NCBI RefSeq assembly: GCF_020103725.1
Contig: NZ_JAHXBG010000031.1
Coordinates: 1-64,000 of the forward strand
DNA: 64,000 nucleotides
Direction of reading: 5' to 3'
Source of the DNA: Hyalangium gracile
Lineage (GTDB): Bacteria > Myxococcota > Myxococcia > Myxococcales > Myxococcaceae
Part shown: positions 15,812 through 25,909 of the stretch, piece after piece
Layout of the letters: each line of letters begins with the position of its first letter
How positions within the stretch are numbered: position 1 is the stretch's first letter
The notes under the pieces: model-generated
The model's input: only the letters and a program-made list of their open reading frames with translations
Databases searched by the model: none
What the model was told of the DNA's origin: nothing
Position numbers and translations under genes: made by a program

Positions 15812-17692
15812 ATGTCCCACGTCCTGCTGGCGGCGTTGCTCGTCGCCTCCGCCACGGCCACCGCCCAGACGTCTCCCCAGAAGACGCCGGTGCCTGAGAG
15901 CGGGACGCCCGCGTCGGCGAAGCCTGCTCCCGCTCCCCAGCCCGCGCCCACGCCGGCCACCGCCGCTCCCGTCCCCGACGCGCCCCCGCAGCCGGGGCCC
16001 GCCACCCCGCCCGCTCCCGCAGCCGCGGCCCCTGCCTCCGAGGGCGCGCTCACGCCGGAGATGCAGGCGGAGCTGGATCGCCGGCTGGAGGCCGCCCGCC
16101 AGGAGATGCGCGAGGAGATCCGCGCGCAGATGGCCACCCAGTCCCTGTCCTCCGACTGGCAGCAGGAGTTCTCCGAGGAGAAGCGCAAGCTGGAGCTGTT
16201 CACGATGGACGGCTACTTCCGCGTCCGTCCGAGCCTCTTCTACAAGTTCGACCTGGGCAAGGCGCGCGAGCGGGCGCTGTTCCCCACGCGCTCGGAGAAC
16301 GAGAACACGCAGGCGGGCGGCAACCTGCGCGTGCGGCTCGAGCCCACCTTCAACGTCTCCGAGGAGGTGCGGCTCAAGCTCCAGGTGGACCTGCTGGACA
16401 ACATCCTGCTGGGCTCCACGCCGGACTCCACCCAGAGCGGCCGGGACGTGTTCACCATCTTCTCGCAGAGCCAGAACCCACCTCCGGCGGGTACGATCCT
16501 CAAGGACTCCATCTTCGTGAAGCGGGCCTACGGCGAGGTGAGCACGCCGGTGGGCATCCTGCGCTTCGGCCGCATGGGCAGCCAGTGGGGCCTGGGCATG
16601 CTGCACAACGACGGCAACTGCCTGGACTGTGACTTCGGCGACAACGTGGACCGCATCCAGTTCGTCACCGAGCCGTTCGCCGGCTTCTACGTGACGCCGA
16701 TGGTCGACTTCAACTCCGAGGGCCTCACCAGCGAGTCCGTGGTGCCGGATCCGCAGCGCGAGTCGTTCGACTACACGAACTCGGATGACAGCCACAGCTA
16801 CGTGATCGCCATCGCGCGCCGGGACACGGACCAGCAGACCCAGGAGAAGCTGGCGAACAACCAGGGCGTGCTCAACTACGGCCTGCACTTCACCTACCGC
16901 ACCCAGCGCTGGGACACCGAGGTGACCGGCAGCCCCGTCACCTCGTTCGCCTTCGTGCCGCGCGACGCCACGCTCTACATGCCGGACCTGTGGCTGCGCT
17001 ACGAGGAGCGCCTGTTCCGCATCGAGGTGGAGCTCGCCGCCATCGCGGGCAGCATCGGCAACCGGGCGGCCACCGCCGGCGATGCGAACAACCCGGCGCA
17101 GAACCAGTCGCTGCGCGTGCTCCAGTTCGGTGGCGTGGCGCAGGGCGAGTACAAGGTGCTCAACGGCAACCTGCACCTGGGGCTCGAGCTGGGCTTCGCC
17201 TCGGGCGACAGGGCCTCGGGCTTCGGCAACTACCAGCGCGGGCGCGTCGTCAACCCGGGCGGCGAGTCCGTCGACGGGCCCCAGTACAGCTGCGATCCGG
17301 GCGGCTGCGGCGACAACGCCATCCGCAACTTCCGCTTCAACCGCGCCTACCGCGTGGACCTCATCCTCTGGCGCGAGCTGATCGGCGCCGTCACGGATGC
17401 CGCGTACATCAAGCCCACGCTGCGCTACTCGCTGGCGGACGGGTTCGATGTGTTCGGCGGCGTCGTCTACTCGCAGGCGCTCTACGCGGAGTCCACGCCG
17501 TCCACCACCAGCCGCAGCCTGGGCCTCGAGGTGGACGTGGGCGCGCGCTACGAGACCGAGGACGGCTTCGTCGCGGGCATCAACTGGGGCATCTTCTTCC
17601 CCATGGCCGGCCTGCAGGAGCCGCCGGACATCACGGCTCGGGACTTCGAGACGGCCCAGGCGATCCGCGGCACGCTCGCGGTCCGCTTCTAG
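15812..17692 (+). CDS. Predicted outer membrane beta-barrel protein (TIGR04551-like)
   Basis: 626 residues from the ATG at 15812, preceded by GGAG. A signal peptide (MSHVLLAALLVASATATAQ) leads into an Ala/Pro-rich linker, a short charged coiled-coil-like helix (about residues 85-130) and then a long beta-rich region. There, alternating hydrophobic strands such as 'GGNLRVRLEPTFNVSEEVRLKL' and 'VGILRFGRMGSQWGLGM' suggest a porin-like barrel, and the last residue is Phe (LAVRF), the usual outer-membrane signature. I believe it resembles the family of long delta-proteobacterial outer membrane proteins named TIGR04551, but that match was not tested. Function and ligand are unknown. Confidence 0.75.
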   Translation: MSHVLLAALLVASATATAQTSPQKTPVPESGTPASAKPAPAPQPAPTPATAAPVPDAPPQPGPATPPAPAAAAPASEGALTPEMQAELDRRLEAARQEMREEIRAQMATQSLSSDWQQEFSEEKRKLELFTMDGYFRVRPSLFYKFDLGKARERALFPTRSENENTQAGGNLRVRLEPTFNVSEEVRLKLQVDLLDNILLGSTPDSTQSGRDVFTIFSQSQNPPPAGTILKDSIFVKRAYGEVSTPVGILRFGRMGSQWGLGMLHNDGNCLDCDFGDNVDRIQFVTEPFAGFYVTPMVDFNSEGLTSESVVPDPQRESFDYTNSDDSHSYVIAIARRDTDQQTQEKLANNQGVLNYGLHFTYRTQRWDTEVTGSPVTSFAFVPRDATLYMPDLWLRYEERLFRIEVELAAIAGSIGNRAATAGDANNPAQNQSLRVLQFGGVAQGEYKVLNGNLHLGLELGFASGDRASGFGNYQRGRVVNPGGESVDGPQYSCDPGGCGDNAIRNFRFNRAYRVDLILWRELIGAVTDAAYIKPTLRYSLADGFDVFGGVVYSQALYAESTPSTTSRSLGLEVDVGARYETEDGFVAGINWGIFFPMAGLQEPPDITARDFETAQAIRGTLAVRF

Positions 17693-17702
17693 GGCGGCTG
17701 TC

Positions 17703-17918
17703 ATGAACCGACTGTCTCGCGGGCTGCTGGTCCTCGTGCCTGTCGTGGGCCTCCTGCTGGGGGCCTGCGGCATCAAGGGGGCTCCTCGCCCGCCGCTGCC
17801 TCCGCCACAGCCCCCGTCGGAGACGCAGCCCCCGCCCGCGCCGGAGACCCAGCCGCCGGGGCAGTCCCGGGGGCCCTTCGAGCCCGCCGGACCGGGCCCT
17901 CAGGACGCAGGTTCGTGA
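17703..17918 (+). CDS. LptM-like small lipoprotein
   Basis: 71 residues. The signal peptide ends in a lipobox (LLLGAC, Cys at about residue 23), followed by GIKGAP and a Pro-rich tail. This 'CGxKGxxxxP' start is that of LptM (YifL), a small outer membrane lipoprotein that helps the LptD lipopolysaccharide translocon mature. In many proteobacteria lptM sits directly upstream of lysA, as here, where the next start overlaps this stop by 4 bases (GTGA). Low complexity prevents a firm family assignment. Confidence 0.75.
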   Translation: MNRLSRGLLVLVPVVGLLLGACGIKGAPRPPLPPPQPPSETQPPPAPETQPPGQSRGPFEPAGPGPQDAGS

Positions 17919-19156
17919 ACCACTTCAACTATCTCCGAGGCAGCCTCCACGCGGAGGAGGTGCCCCTGTCCGCCATCGCCGAGGCGGTGGGGACGCCCAC
18001 CTACGTCTACTCCACGGCCACGCTCACCCGGCACTTCCGGGTGGTGACGGAGGCCTTCCAGGCCGTGCCGCACCTCATCTGCTACTCGGTGAAGGCCAAC
18101 AGCACGCTGGCGGTGCTGCGCCTCTTCGCGGAGGCGGGCGGCGGCTTCGACATCGTCTCCGGTGGCGAGCTGGCGCGCGTGCGCCAGGCGGGCGGAGCGC
18201 CGGACAAGACGGTGTTCGCCGGAGTGGGCAAGACGCCGGAGGAGATGGAGCAGGCGCTCGCCGCCGGCATCCTCATGTTCAACGTGGAGAGCGCCGAGGA
18301 GCTGGAGGCGCTCGATGCGGTGGGGCGGCGGCTGAAGAAGCGCGCTCCGTTCGCCCTGCGCGTGAACCCGGACGTGGATGCACGCACGCACCGCTACATC
18401 TCCACCGGGCTGAAGACGTCCAAGTTTGGCGTGCCCTTCGAGGAGGCGGTGGCGCTCTACGCCCGCGCCCGGAAGATGAAGGGCCTGGCCGCCGTGGGGC
18501 TGGACTGCCACATCGGCTCGCAGCTCACCCAGGCGGCGCCGATGAAGGCGGCGATCTCCAAGGTGGCGGGGCTGTACCGCTCGCTGAAGGAGCAGGGCTA
18601 CCCGCTCAGCTACCTGGACATCGGCGGTGGCCTGGGCATCACCTACTCGGACGAGCGGCCGCCCACGCCCGCCGAGTACGCGCGCACCGTGCTCGAGGCG
18701 GTGAAGGACACGGGCTCCACGCTCATCCTGGAGCCGGGGCGGGCGCTGGTGGGCAATGCCGGCGTGCTGCTGACGCGCGTGCTGTACCGCAAGCGCACGC
18801 CGACGAAGACGTTCGTGGTGGTGGATGTCGGCATGAACGATCTCATCCGCCCGGCGCTCTACGAGGCGCACCACGCCCTGCAGCCGGTGGTGAAGCGGCG
18901 AGGCAAGGCCGTGGAGGTGGACGTGGTCGGCCCGGTGTGTGAGTCCAGTGACGTTCTGGCCCGGGGCCGGGCGCTGGTGCTGCCCCAGCAGGGAGAGCTG
19001 TTCGCGGTGATGAGCGCCGGGGCTTACGGGATGAGCATGGCTTCCACCTATAACTCCCGCCCTCGGCCGGCGGAGGTGCTGGTGGACGGGGCCGCCTGGC
19101 GTGTCATCCGGGAGCGCGAGCGCGTCGAGGACCTCTGGCGCGGCGAGCGGGCCTGA
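17915..19156 (+). CDS. lysA: Diaminopimelate decarboxylase
   Basis: 413 residues from a GTG start. It converts meso-diaminopimelate to lysine and CO2 with pyridoxal phosphate. The PLP lysine is in 'ICYSVKANSTLAVLRLFAEAG', the glycine-rich 'YLDIGGGLGITY' binds the phosphate, and 'EPGRALVGNAGVLLTRVLY' and 'VVGPVCESSDVLARGR' (catalytic Cys) are conserved. It leads the lysA-dapA-dapB run and begins overlapping the LptM-like gene. Diaminopimelate is also a peptidoglycan precursor. Confidence 0.96.
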   Translation: MNHFNYLRGSLHAEEVPLSAIAEAVGTPTYVYSTATLTRHFRVVTEAFQAVPHLICYSVKANSTLAVLRLFAEAGGGFDIVSGGELARVRQAGGAPDKTVFAGVGKTPEEMEQALAAGILMFNVESAEELEALDAVGRRLKKRAPFALRVNPDVDARTHRYISTGLKTSKFGVPFEEAVALYARARKMKGLAAVGLDCHIGSQLTQAAPMKAAISKVAGLYRSLKEQGYPLSYLDIGGGLGITYSDERPPTPAEYARTVLEAVKDTGSTLILEPGRALVGNAGVLLTRVLYRKRTPTKTFVVVDVGMNDLIRPALYEAHHALQPVVKRRGKAVEVDVVGPVCESSDVLARGRALVLPQQGELFAVMSAGAYGMSMASTYNSRPRPAEVLVDGAAWRVIRERERVEDLWRGERA

Positions 19157-19173
19157 ACATATAAGCGGCGGTC

Positions 19174-20055
19174 ATGAAGACCTTCGAAGGCTCCATGACG
19201 GCGCTCGCCACGCCTTTCAAGAACGGGAAGCTCGACGAGGACGCCTACCGAGCGCTGGTGGATCGGCAGGTCTACGGAGGCACGAGCGTCATCCTGCCCA
19301 TTGGCACCACGGGCGAGGCGGTGACGATGACCGCCGACGAGCGGGCCCAGACGGTGAAGGTGGCGGTGGAGGCGGCGCGAGGCCGGGTGCCGGTGGTGGC
19401 GGGCGCAGGCTCCAACAGCACCGCGGAGACCATCGAGTCCGTGGGGCGCGTGCGCGAGCTGGGCGCGGATGGGGCGCTCATCGTCACGCCCTACTACAAC
19501 AAGCCCACCCAGTTCGGCCTGCTGCAGCACTTCCGGGCCATCGCCAAGGCGCACCCCGGCTTCCCGCTCATCGCCTACAACGTCCCGGGGCGCACTGGCG
19601 TGGACCTGCTGCCCGAGACGGTGATGTGGCTGTGCGACATCCCCGAGGTGGTGGCCCTGAAGGAGGCCACGGGGAACATGGCGCGCGCGGTGGATCTGGT
19701 GGAGAAGTGCGGCGACCGCATCAGCCTGCTGTCCGGGGATGACTTCACGGTGCTGCCCTTCATCGCCTGCGGCGGCAAGGGCGTCGTCTCCGTGTCCTCC
19801 AACGTGGCGCCGAGGATGATGGCGGACCTGGTGGCGGCGGCCCGCGCCGGAGACCTGGCCAAGGCGCGCGATCTGCAGGTGCAGATGAACGCGCTGCACA
19901 AGCTGCTCTTCGTCGAGTCCAACCCCATCCCGGTGAAGTGGGCGCTGCACCTGATGGGCGTCTTCGGACCGGAGATCCGGCTGCCGCTGACGCCGCTGTC
20001 CGAGCCGCAGGCGGCGAAGCTGAAGGAAGAGCTGACGCGGCTGAACCTGCTGTGA
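19174..20055 (+). CDS. dapA: 4-hydroxy-tetrahydrodipicolinate synthase
   Basis: 293 residues. It condenses pyruvate with aspartate semialdehyde, the first committed step of the diaminopimelate pathway. Signatures are '[17 protein letters not shown]', the catalytic Tyr in '[20 protein letters not shown]', and the Schiff-base Lys in '[12 protein letters not shown]'. It lies 17 bases after lysA and 20 bases before dapB in the same orientation. Confidence 0.97.
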   Translation: MKTFEGSMTALATPFKNGKLDEDAYRALVDRQVYGGTSVILPIGTTGEAVTMTADERAQTVKVAVEAARGRVPVVAGAGSNSTAETIESVGRVRELGADGALIVTPYYNKPTQFGLLQHFRAIAKAHPGFPLIAYNVPGRTGVDLLPETVMWLCDIPEVVALKEATGNMARAVDLVEKCGDRISLLSGDDFTVLPFIACGGKGVVSVSSNVAPRMMADLVAAARAGDLAKARDLQVQMNALHKLLFVESNPIPVKWALHLMGVFGPEIRLPLTPLSEPQAAKLKEELTRLNLL

Positions 20056-20075
20056 GCCGTCGCCCCGAGGATTCC

Positions 20076-20888
20076 ATGCTTCAGACCGTCATCACCGGTG
20101 TCTCCGGGCGCATGGGCAGCACGCTGCTGCGGCTGGCGCGGAGCTCCTCCACCATCTCCGTCGTGGGCGCCACGGCCCGGCCAGGCAGCTCCGTGGTGGG
20201 GCAGGACGCCGGGGTGGCCGCGCGCTTGAGCGAGCCGCTCGGGCTGAAGGTGGTGGACGGGCTGGGACAGGCGCTCGACGCGGGCGCCCAGGTGGTGATC
20301 GACTTCACCCACGCGGAGGCGAGCGTGGAGCACGCGCGGCTGTGCGCGGCGCGCGGCGTGGCGATGGTGATTGGCTCCACGGGCCTCTCGGCGCAGGCGC
20401 GCGAGCAGGTGGCCACCGCGGCCCGCTCCATCCCCGTGGTGCTGGCCCCCAACACCTCGGTGGGTGTCAACGTCGTCATCCAGGTGGCGGCGGCGCTGGC
20501 TCGGGTGCTGGGCGAGGGCTTCGACGTGGAGGTGGTGGAGACGCACCACCGGATGAAGAAGGACGCGCCCTCGGGCACGGCGCTGCGGCTGGCGGAGGTG
20601 CTCGCCCAGGCGCTGGGGCGCACGAGCGAGGACCTCGTCTTCGAGCGCCACGGCCAGGTGGGGGCGCGGACGTCCAAGGAGATTGGCATCCAGGCCCTGC
20701 GCGGCGGGGACGTGGTAGGCGAGCACACGGTGTTCTTCTTCGGCGACGGGGAGCGGGTGGAGCTCACCCACCGGGCGACCAGCCGGGACCAGTTCGCCAA
20801 GGGGGCGCTCCGGGCGGCAAACTGGGTGGTGGGGCAGCGCCCCGGGCTCTACGACATGGCCGATGTGCTCGGCCTGAAGAGGACATGA
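20076..20888 (+). CDS. dapB: 4-hydroxy-tetrahydrodipicolinate reductase
   Basis: 270 residues. It reduces the DapA product with NAD(P)H. The N-terminal '[17 protein letters not shown]' is the nucleotide-binding loop and '[23 protein letters not shown]' holds the catalytic and substrate-binding residues. '[20 protein letters not shown]' completes the domain. The stop overlaps the start of the next gene (ATGA), so translation is coupled. Confidence 0.97.
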   Translation: MLQTVITGVSGRMGSTLLRLARSSSTISVVGATARPGSSVVGQDAGVAARLSEPLGLKVVDGLGQALDAGAQVVIDFTHAEASVEHARLCAARGVAMVIGSTGLSAQAREQVATAARSIPVVLAPNTSVGVNVVIQVAAALARVLGEGFDVEVVETHHRMKKDAPSGTALRLAEVLAQALGRTSEDLVFERHGQVGARTSKEIGIQALRGGDVVGEHTVFFFGDGERVELTHRATSRDQFAKGALRAANWVVGQRPGLYDMADVLGLKRT

Positions 20889-21658
20889 TGAGCGTCACAC
20901 GCTACTGCCGCTTCCTTCACGAGGGCCGTGCCTGGCACGGCCGCATCGAGGGCAATGAAGTCGTCGTCCTCAACGCCGCGCCGTGGGCCGGCGGCAAGGA
21001 GACGGGGCTGCGGCGCTCGCTGGCCACGCTCACACTGCTGGTGCCCTCCGAGGCCTCCAAGGTGGTGTGCATCGGACAGAACTACCGCAAGCACGCGGAG
21101 GAGATGGGCAAGCCCGTCCCGTCCGAGCCGCTCATCTTCATGAAGCCCTCCACCTCGCTCAACGGGCCGCGCTCGCCCATCCGCATCCCCAAGGCGAGCG
21201 AGGAGGTGCACTACGAGGCGGAGCTGGGGCTCGTCATCGGCGAGCGGCTGAAGAACGTGGACGAGGCCACCGCCGCGCGCGCCATCTGGGCGCTCACCTG
21301 CTTCAACGACGTGACGGCGCGAGACATCCAGCGCCGCGAGGTGCAGCACACCCGCGCCAAGAGCTACGACACCTTCTCCTGCGCCGGGCCGTGGGCGGTG
21401 ACGGGCCTGGCGCCGGGGGATCTGCGCATCGTGTGCCGGGTGAATGGACAGGTGCGCCAGGACAGTCGGACCTCCGACATGGTCTTCAGCCCGGCGCAGC
21501 TGGTGTCCTTCATCTCCCACATCATGACGCTCCTGCCTGGAGACCTGATAAGCACTGGAACTCCCTCGGGAGTGGGGAAGCTGGTCGCTGGGGATACGGT
21601 CGAAGTGGAGATTGAGGGAATCGGGACCCTGACCAACCCGGTTGAGATGGAGCCGTGA
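20885..21658 (+). CDS. Fumarylacetoacetate hydrolase (FAH) family protein
   Basis: 257 residues. The FAH domain has '[32 protein letters not shown]', the metal-binding glutamates in '[12 protein letters not shown]', '[11 protein letters not shown]', '[12 protein letters not shown]' and '[11 protein letters not shown]'. Members hydrolyse or decarboxylate 3-oxo or 2-oxo acids, for example acylpyruvate hydrolases and 2-hydroxyhepta-2,4-diene-dioate isomerases; the substrate cannot be set from sequence. It sits in the operon between dapB and folK, overlapping both by 4 bases, which suggests a metabolite-repair or housekeeping role, but this is inference. Confidence 0.88.
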   Translation: MMSVTRYCRFLHEGRAWHGRIEGNEVVVLNAAPWAGGKETGLRRSLATLTLLVPSEASKVVCIGQNYRKHAEEMGKPVPSEPLIFMKPSTSLNGPRSPIRIPKASEEVHYEAELGLVIGERLKNVDEATAARAIWALTCFNDVTARDIQRREVQHTRAKSYDTFSCAGPWAVTGLAPGDLRIVCRVNGQVRQDSRTSDMVFSPAQLVSFISHIMTLLPGDLISTGTPSGVGKLVAGDTVEVEIEGIGTLTNPVEMEP

Positions 21659-22185
21659 GCACCGCCAACGTCTACGTCGGGCTGGGGTCCAACGAGGGAG
21701 ACCGCGAGAGCCATCTCGTCGCGGCCCTGGAGGCCCTCTCGCGCATCGATGCGGTCGCCGTGCTGCGCTGCTCCTCGCTGTACGACAGCGCGCCGGTGGG
21801 CCCCGCGCAGCCGCGCTTCCTCAACGCCGTGGTCGCGCTGGAGTGCACGCTGCCTCCGCTGAGGCTGCTGACCATCCTCCAGCGCATCGAGCAGGACCTG
21901 GGCCGCCGCCGCAATGGCCAGCGCTGGGGGCCTCGGCCCATCGACCTGGACATCCTGCTGTGGGATGGCGAGCTGGTGGCGGAGGCGAACCTCCAGGTGC
22001 CGCACCTGGAGCTGCACAAGCGCCGCTTCGCGCTCGAGCCGCTGGCGGAGCTGGCCCCCGAATTGAAGCACCCGGTGCTGGGCGCGACGGTGGAGGAGCT
22101 CCTCGCCCGCCTGGCCCCGCAGGATGTCCGCAGGCGCTCGGCCACCCAATGGCCCGAAGCGAGCCCTCTGGTGAACGAGTCATGA
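21655..22185 (+). CDS. folK: 2-amino-4-hydroxy-6-hydroxymethyldihydropteridine pyrophosphokinase
   Basis: 176 residues from a GTG start overlapping the upstream stop. It transfers pyrophosphate from ATP to hydroxymethyldihydropterin in folate synthesis. 'VYVGLGSNEGDRESHL', 'SSLYDSAPVGPAQPRFLNAV', 'LLTILQRIEQDLGRRR' and 'WGPRPIDLDILLW' are the family signatures, the last giving the magnesium-binding Asp pair. The 3' end overlaps the TPR gene (ATGA). It extends the dap operon into folate synthesis; thyA and folA lie elsewhere in the window. Confidence 0.96.
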   Translation: MSTANVYVGLGSNEGDRESHLVAALEALSRIDAVAVLRCSSLYDSAPVGPAQPRFLNAVVALECTLPPLRLLTILQRIEQDLGRRRNGQRWGPRPIDLDILLWDGELVAEANLQVPHLELHKRRFALEPLAELAPELKHPVLGATVEELLARLAPQDVRRRSATQWPEASPLVNES

Positions 22186-23660
22186 CCCTCTCTTTTGCTT
22201 TCGCGACCGCGGCCCTGCTCGCCGCCGAGCCCACCAACCTTCCGCCCAACCACCCGCCCGTCCCTCCGGGGACCACTGCCTCTCCCGCGCGGCCTGGCTC
22301 CATGCCTGAGGGGCATCCCGCGGTGCCGGGCGGCTCGGCCATGCCCTCGCAGGGCGCCCTGCCCGAGGGCCATCCGCCCATGCAGGGCAGTGGAGCCGCG
22401 CCACCGCCGCCGTCCGGGGCGCTGCCCGACGGCCACCCGCCGATGTCGGGCATGGGGCGAGCGCCGCCCAGCGCGGAGGAGCTGCTCAAGCAGCTCGACT
22501 CGACGGAGGGCCTGCGCGCGCGGGACAAGACGTTCGAGATCGCCTCCTCGCTCGGCAAGCTCTACTACACGAATGGCCGGCCCTCGGAGGCGATGGTGTA
22601 CTTCCTCCAGGCCGAGCAGAAGGCGATGGGGACGCGGACACTGTTCGTGGAGCAGCGCAAGAAGCTGGGCAAGAAGCCCGTCCCGAGCGCTCAGGAGGCC
22701 AACTGCGGCTTCACCCCGTCCACTCCGGTGGAAGAGATGGGGAAGGTGGCGGAGGAGCGGGCGAAGAAGGGGGACACCGCGGGCGCGGTGGCCTGCGCGA
22801 AGGCCGCGCTGGTGCCGGTGGTGGAGGTGGAGGTGCTGCGTGGCAACGCCCTCTACCTGACGGGTGAAAAGGCGGGCGCGCTGGTGGTGTACGAGCGGGC
22901 GCTGGACGTGGTGCCTTCCAACCAGGAGGCGCTCTTCGCGCGCTCGGCGCTGCTGTACGAGTCGAAGGGCGAGGACGTGAAGGCGCTGCAGGCGGCGCAC
23001 GAGGGCTTCGAGGCCTTCATCGCGGCGTATCCCGACTCGCCTCGGGCGGACCTGGCCAGGCAGCTCAGCAAGTTCGCGGAGGAGACGGCGAAGGCGGGCG
23101 GCCGGGAGAAGTGGAAGCAGGTGCGCGCGGAAGAGCGGCGCATCCGCCTGTCCCAGCCGAGGCCGTCGGAGCCCATGGCCATGGCACCCATGGCGGGTGC
23201 GACGGGGCCGATGGCGGGCTCGGCGGGCTCCATGGGCGGGCAGGGCCAGGATGGGCCGCCCGTGCTGACGCAGGAGATGGTGGACGCCGTCCAGAACACC
23301 GAGCGCACGCCCGAGCTGGAGGCCGGCCTGGCGAAGCTGGTGGAGGAGGGCGAGGAGAACCTGGCCAAGGGCCAGTATGACGCGGCGCTGGGGGTGTACC
23401 GGCGCGTGGTGCCCTTCCAGCCTGAGAATGGCCGCGCGAAGGCGGGCATGGCCTGGGCGCTGGTGGGGCTGGGCAGGCCCATGGCGGACCGGGTGTGGGG
23501 CGTGGCGGTGGGCTCGGATCCGGCGGCGGTGGAGAAGCTGGGCGACACGCTCATGGCCAAGGGTGACGCCAAGGGCGCCAAGGCGCTCTGGGCGAAGCTG
23601 CTCCAGTCCGTGCCGGACTACCCGAACAAGGCGGCGCTGCAGGCCAAGGCCAGCCAGTAG
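22182..23660 (+). CDS. TPR-repeat protein with Pro-rich GHPPM repeats
   Basis: 492 residues. A short signal-like start (MTLSFAFATAALLAAEP) precedes a Pro/Gly/Ala-rich linker with four related motifs, NHPPVPPG, EGHPAVPG, EGHPPMQG and DGHPPMSG (about residues 20-90). The rest is alpha-helical with several TPR-like units, such as 'GNALYLTGEKAGALVVYERALDVVPSNQEALFARSALLY' and the last 120 residues, 'NLAKGQYDAALGVYRRVVPF' onward. An Ala/Met/Gly-rich spacer separates two TPR blocks. It is probably a periplasmic scaffold. Its start overlaps the folK stop, so it belongs to the lysine/folate operon, but its task there is unknown. Confidence 0.85.
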   Translation: MTLSFAFATAALLAAEPTNLPPNHPPVPPGTTASPARPGSMPEGHPAVPGGSAMPSQGALPEGHPPMQGSGAAPPPPSGALPDGHPPMSGMGRAPPSAEELLKQLDSTEGLRARDKTFEIASSLGKLYYTNGRPSEAMVYFLQAEQKAMGTRTLFVEQRKKLGKKPVPSAQEANCGFTPSTPVEEMGKVAEERAKKGDTAGAVACAKAALVPVVEVEVLRGNALYLTGEKAGALVVYERALDVVPSNQEALFARSALLYESKGEDVKALQAAHEGFEAFIAAYPDSPRADLARQLSKFAEETAKAGGREKWKQVRAEERRIRLSQPRPSEPMAMAPMAGATGPMAGSAGSMGGQGQDGPPVLTQEMVDAVQNTERTPELEAGLAKLVEEGEENLAKGQYDAALGVYRRVVPFQPENGRAKAGMAWALVGLGRPMADRVWGVAVGSDPAAVEKLGDTLMAKGDAKGAKALWAKLLQSVPDYPNKAALQAKASQ

Positions 23661-23664
23661 GCAC

Positions 23665-23898
23665 CTAGCTCGCGAGCCGCAGCTCGGGAGGCGACAGGCG
23701 GCTCACCACGAGCTCCAGGGCCACCTGCGCGCCGAGCATCACCACCGCATCCGCCTCGGCCTCGCGGTAGGCCCGCTTGGCGGAGTGGAGCACCGTCCAC
23801 GATGCGGGACTGCCGTCCAGCTCCGTGTACGCCTTCTGCACCGCAACCTCTGCCTCTTCCAGGCGCTTCGCGAGCGCCACGCTGTTCGTCGTGTCCAT
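23665..23898 (-). CDS. Small hypothetical protein
   Basis: 77 residues, MDTTNSVALAKRLEEAEVAV onward, predicted mainly helical and amphipathic. Third codon positions are almost all G or C, which supports real coding, but no clear ribosome binding site is visible before the ATG and no family is recognised. It converges on the TPR gene with a gap of 4 bases. Its antisense frames are not more convincing. Confidence 0.55.
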   Translation of the reverse strand: MDTTNSVALAKRLEEAEVAVQKAYTELDGSPASWTVLHSAKRAYREAEADAVVMLGAQVALELVVSRLSPPELRLAS

Positions 23899-24036
23899 GG
23901 AGGCCGGGAAGTGCAGCCGGCGTGCCGGGGCAGGGCGGCGTGGCGGGCGCTGGGAGGCCTGGGCTTGACGGGGCGCGTCACCCGGAGCGTCGGGGGATGA
24001 GGCTCCCGGGCCGCTCCTGGCTTGCGAGAAGGTGAG

Positions 24037-25092
24037 TCAGAGGAACCGCGCGGACAGCAGGTCCTGCACGTCCAGCAGGCCCACGGCGCGACCCTCGGCG
24101 TCCACCACCGGGAGCTGGTCCACCCGGGCCTCGCGCATCTGGGCCGCGGCGGTGAGCACCAGCGTCTCCGGGCTCACGCACCTGGGGCGGCGGCCCATCA
24201 CCTCGCGCACCGGGGTCGTGAAGTCCGTGCGGCCCTGCTCCACCAGTCGGCGCAAGTCGCCGTCGGTGAAGATGCCCACCAGCCGCCCCTGGCGGTCCAC
24301 CACGTTGGTGGCGCCCGGTCGGCCCGGCGTCTTCGTCATGACGGCCACGGCGTCGGAGAGCTTCGCGGTGTCGCGCACCACGGGGTTGGCCGGGCCGGTA
24401 CGCATCACCTCGAAGACGCGCTGCACGGAGCGGCCGATCTTCCCGCCGGGGTGCAGCAGCGCATACTCCTCCGTCCCGAAGGTACGCGAGCGCAGCAGGG
24501 TCATCGCCAGCGCATCGCCCACCGCATGCAGCGCGGCGGTGGAGGCGGTGGGCACCAGGCCCATGGGGCACGCCTCCTCGATGCGACCGATGTCGAGCAC
24601 GACGTCCGCCCCGCGAGCCAGCGGGCTCTCCGGCTCGCCGGTGAGGGCGATGACGGGGGTGGCCAGGCGCCGGAACGAGGGCAGCAGCCGCAGCAGCTCC
24701 TCGGTGGAGCCGCTGTTGGAGAGGGCGAGGATGACGTCCCCCTTGCCCACGCGCCCCAGGTCGCCATGCACGGCCTCGGCGGGGTGGAGGAAGAACGAGC
24801 GGATGCCGGTGGAGGCGAGCGTGGCCGACAGCTTCTGGCCGATGAGGCCCGCCTTGCCCATGCCCGTCACTACCGCCTGACCCTGGCACTCGCGCAGCAG
24901 CCCGAGCGCCCGCAGGAACGAGTCTCCCAGCCGCACGCCCAGGATGGCGCGGGACTCGGCCTCGAGGACGCCCTGGGCGTAGGCGAGGGACGCCTCGGCC
25001 TCCTCGGTGCGAGGAAGTGCGCTGGCGAGGGCACGGCCGGGAAGGGCACGGAGGCGGGGCTTGTTGGCGGTGGAGCGGCGGGCGCGGGCCAT
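24037..25092 (-). CDS. kdsD: Arabinose-5-phosphate isomerase (KdsD/KpsF/GutQ family)
   Basis: 351 residues: an N-terminal SIS sugar-isomerase domain followed by two CBS domains. The SIS part has '[25 protein letters not shown]', '[14 protein letters not shown]', '[11 protein letters not shown]' and '[22 protein letters not shown]'. The CBS pair covers about residues 230-351 ('[15 protein letters not shown]' and '[27 protein letters not shown]'). It interconverts D-ribulose 5-phosphate and D-arabinose 5-phosphate for Kdo synthesis in lipopolysaccharide. A basic 40-residue extension precedes the SIS domain. It diverges from the transaldolase gene, which handles the same pentose phosphates. Confidence 0.95.
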   Translation of the reverse strand: MARARRSTANKPRLRALPGRALASALPRTEEAEASLAYAQGVLEAESRAILGVRLGDSFLRALGLLRECQGQAVVTGMGKAGLIGQKLSATLASTGIRSFFLHPAEAVHGDLGRVGKGDVILALSNSGSTEELLRLLPSFRRLATPVIALTGEPESPLARGADVVLDIGRIEEACPMGLVPTASTAALHAVGDALAMTLLRSRTFGTEEYALLHPGGKIGRSVQRVFEVMRTGPANPVVRDTAKLSDAVAVMTKTPGRPGATNVVDRQGRLVGIFTDGDLRRLVEQGRTDFTTPVREVMGRRPRCVSPETLVLTAAAQMREARVDQLPVVDAEGRAVGLLDVQDLLSARFL

Positions 25093-25234
25093 GATCGCCG
25101 CTCTTCTACTCTTGGGGAGCGGCGGGCCGCCACCCTTGACGCGGTGCGGGCCATCGGTTACGCGCTCGCACGCCCGGTCCTCGGGCTGGAACGTTCACCC
25201 TGCGCACGCAGGTTTTCCCACAAAAGGGGATGAG

Positions 25235-25882
25235 ATGAAGTTCTTCATCGACACCGCGGACGTTGGAGAGATCCGCAAGGCATACGAGATGGGCTGTGTG
25301 GACGGCGTCACCACCAACCCGTCGCTGCTGGCGAAGGTCGGCCGCGGTCTCGAGGAGACCATCCGGGAGATCTGCTCCATCGTGGACGGTCCGGTGAGCG
25401 CCGAGTGCGTCTCGCTGGAGGCGCCCGCGCTCATCCAGGAGGGGCGCACGCTGGCGAAGATCCACGACAACGTGGTGGTGAAGATCCCCATGGGCGTGGA
25501 GGGCATGAAGGCGGTGAAGGCGCTGACGGCCGAGGGCATCCGGACGAACGTGACGCTGGTGTTCTCGGCCAACCAGGCGCTGCTGTGCGCCAAGGCGGGA
25601 GCCACCTACGTGTCTCCGTTCGTGGGCCGGCTGGACGACATCTCCGAGGATGGGATGGAGCTCATCTCCAACATCATCGAGATCTACCGGAACTACGACT
25701 TCACCACGCAGGTGCTGGTGGCCAGCGTGCGCAACCCCATCCACGTGCTGCAGGCGGCGCGGCTGGGCGCGGACGTGGCCACGCTGCCCTTCAGCGTCAT
25801 CAACCAGCTGGCGCAGCACCCGCTCACCGACATCGGCATCAAGAAGTTCCTGGCCGACTGGGAGAAGGTTCCCAAGAAGTAG
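25235..25882 (+). CDS. Transaldolase (TalC/MipB type) or fructose-6-phosphate aldolase
   Basis: 215 residues, the length of the small class 3 transaldolases. '[20 protein letters not shown]', '[13 protein letters not shown]', the Schiff-base Lys in '[17 protein letters not shown]' and '[13 protein letters not shown]' are the signatures. '[36 protein letters not shown]' closes the barrel. It moves a three-carbon unit between sugar phosphates in the pentose phosphate pathway. The choice between transaldolase and fructose-6-phosphate aldolase rests on one or two residues that I did not resolve; transaldolase is more common. It diverges from kdsD. Confidence 0.93.
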   Translation: MKFFIDTADVGEIRKAYEMGCVDGVTTNPSLLAKVGRGLEETIREICSIVDGPVSAECVSLEAPALIQEGRTLAKIHDNVVVKIPMGVEGMKAVKALTAEGIRTNVTLVFSANQALLCAKAGATYVSPFVGRLDDISEDGMELISNIIEIYRNYDFTTQVLVASVRNPIHVLQAARLGADVATLPFSVINQLAQHPLTDIGIKKFLADWEKVPKK

Positions 25883-25909
25883 AGCGCCAGCGCAGGGGCT
25901 GGAAATGGG

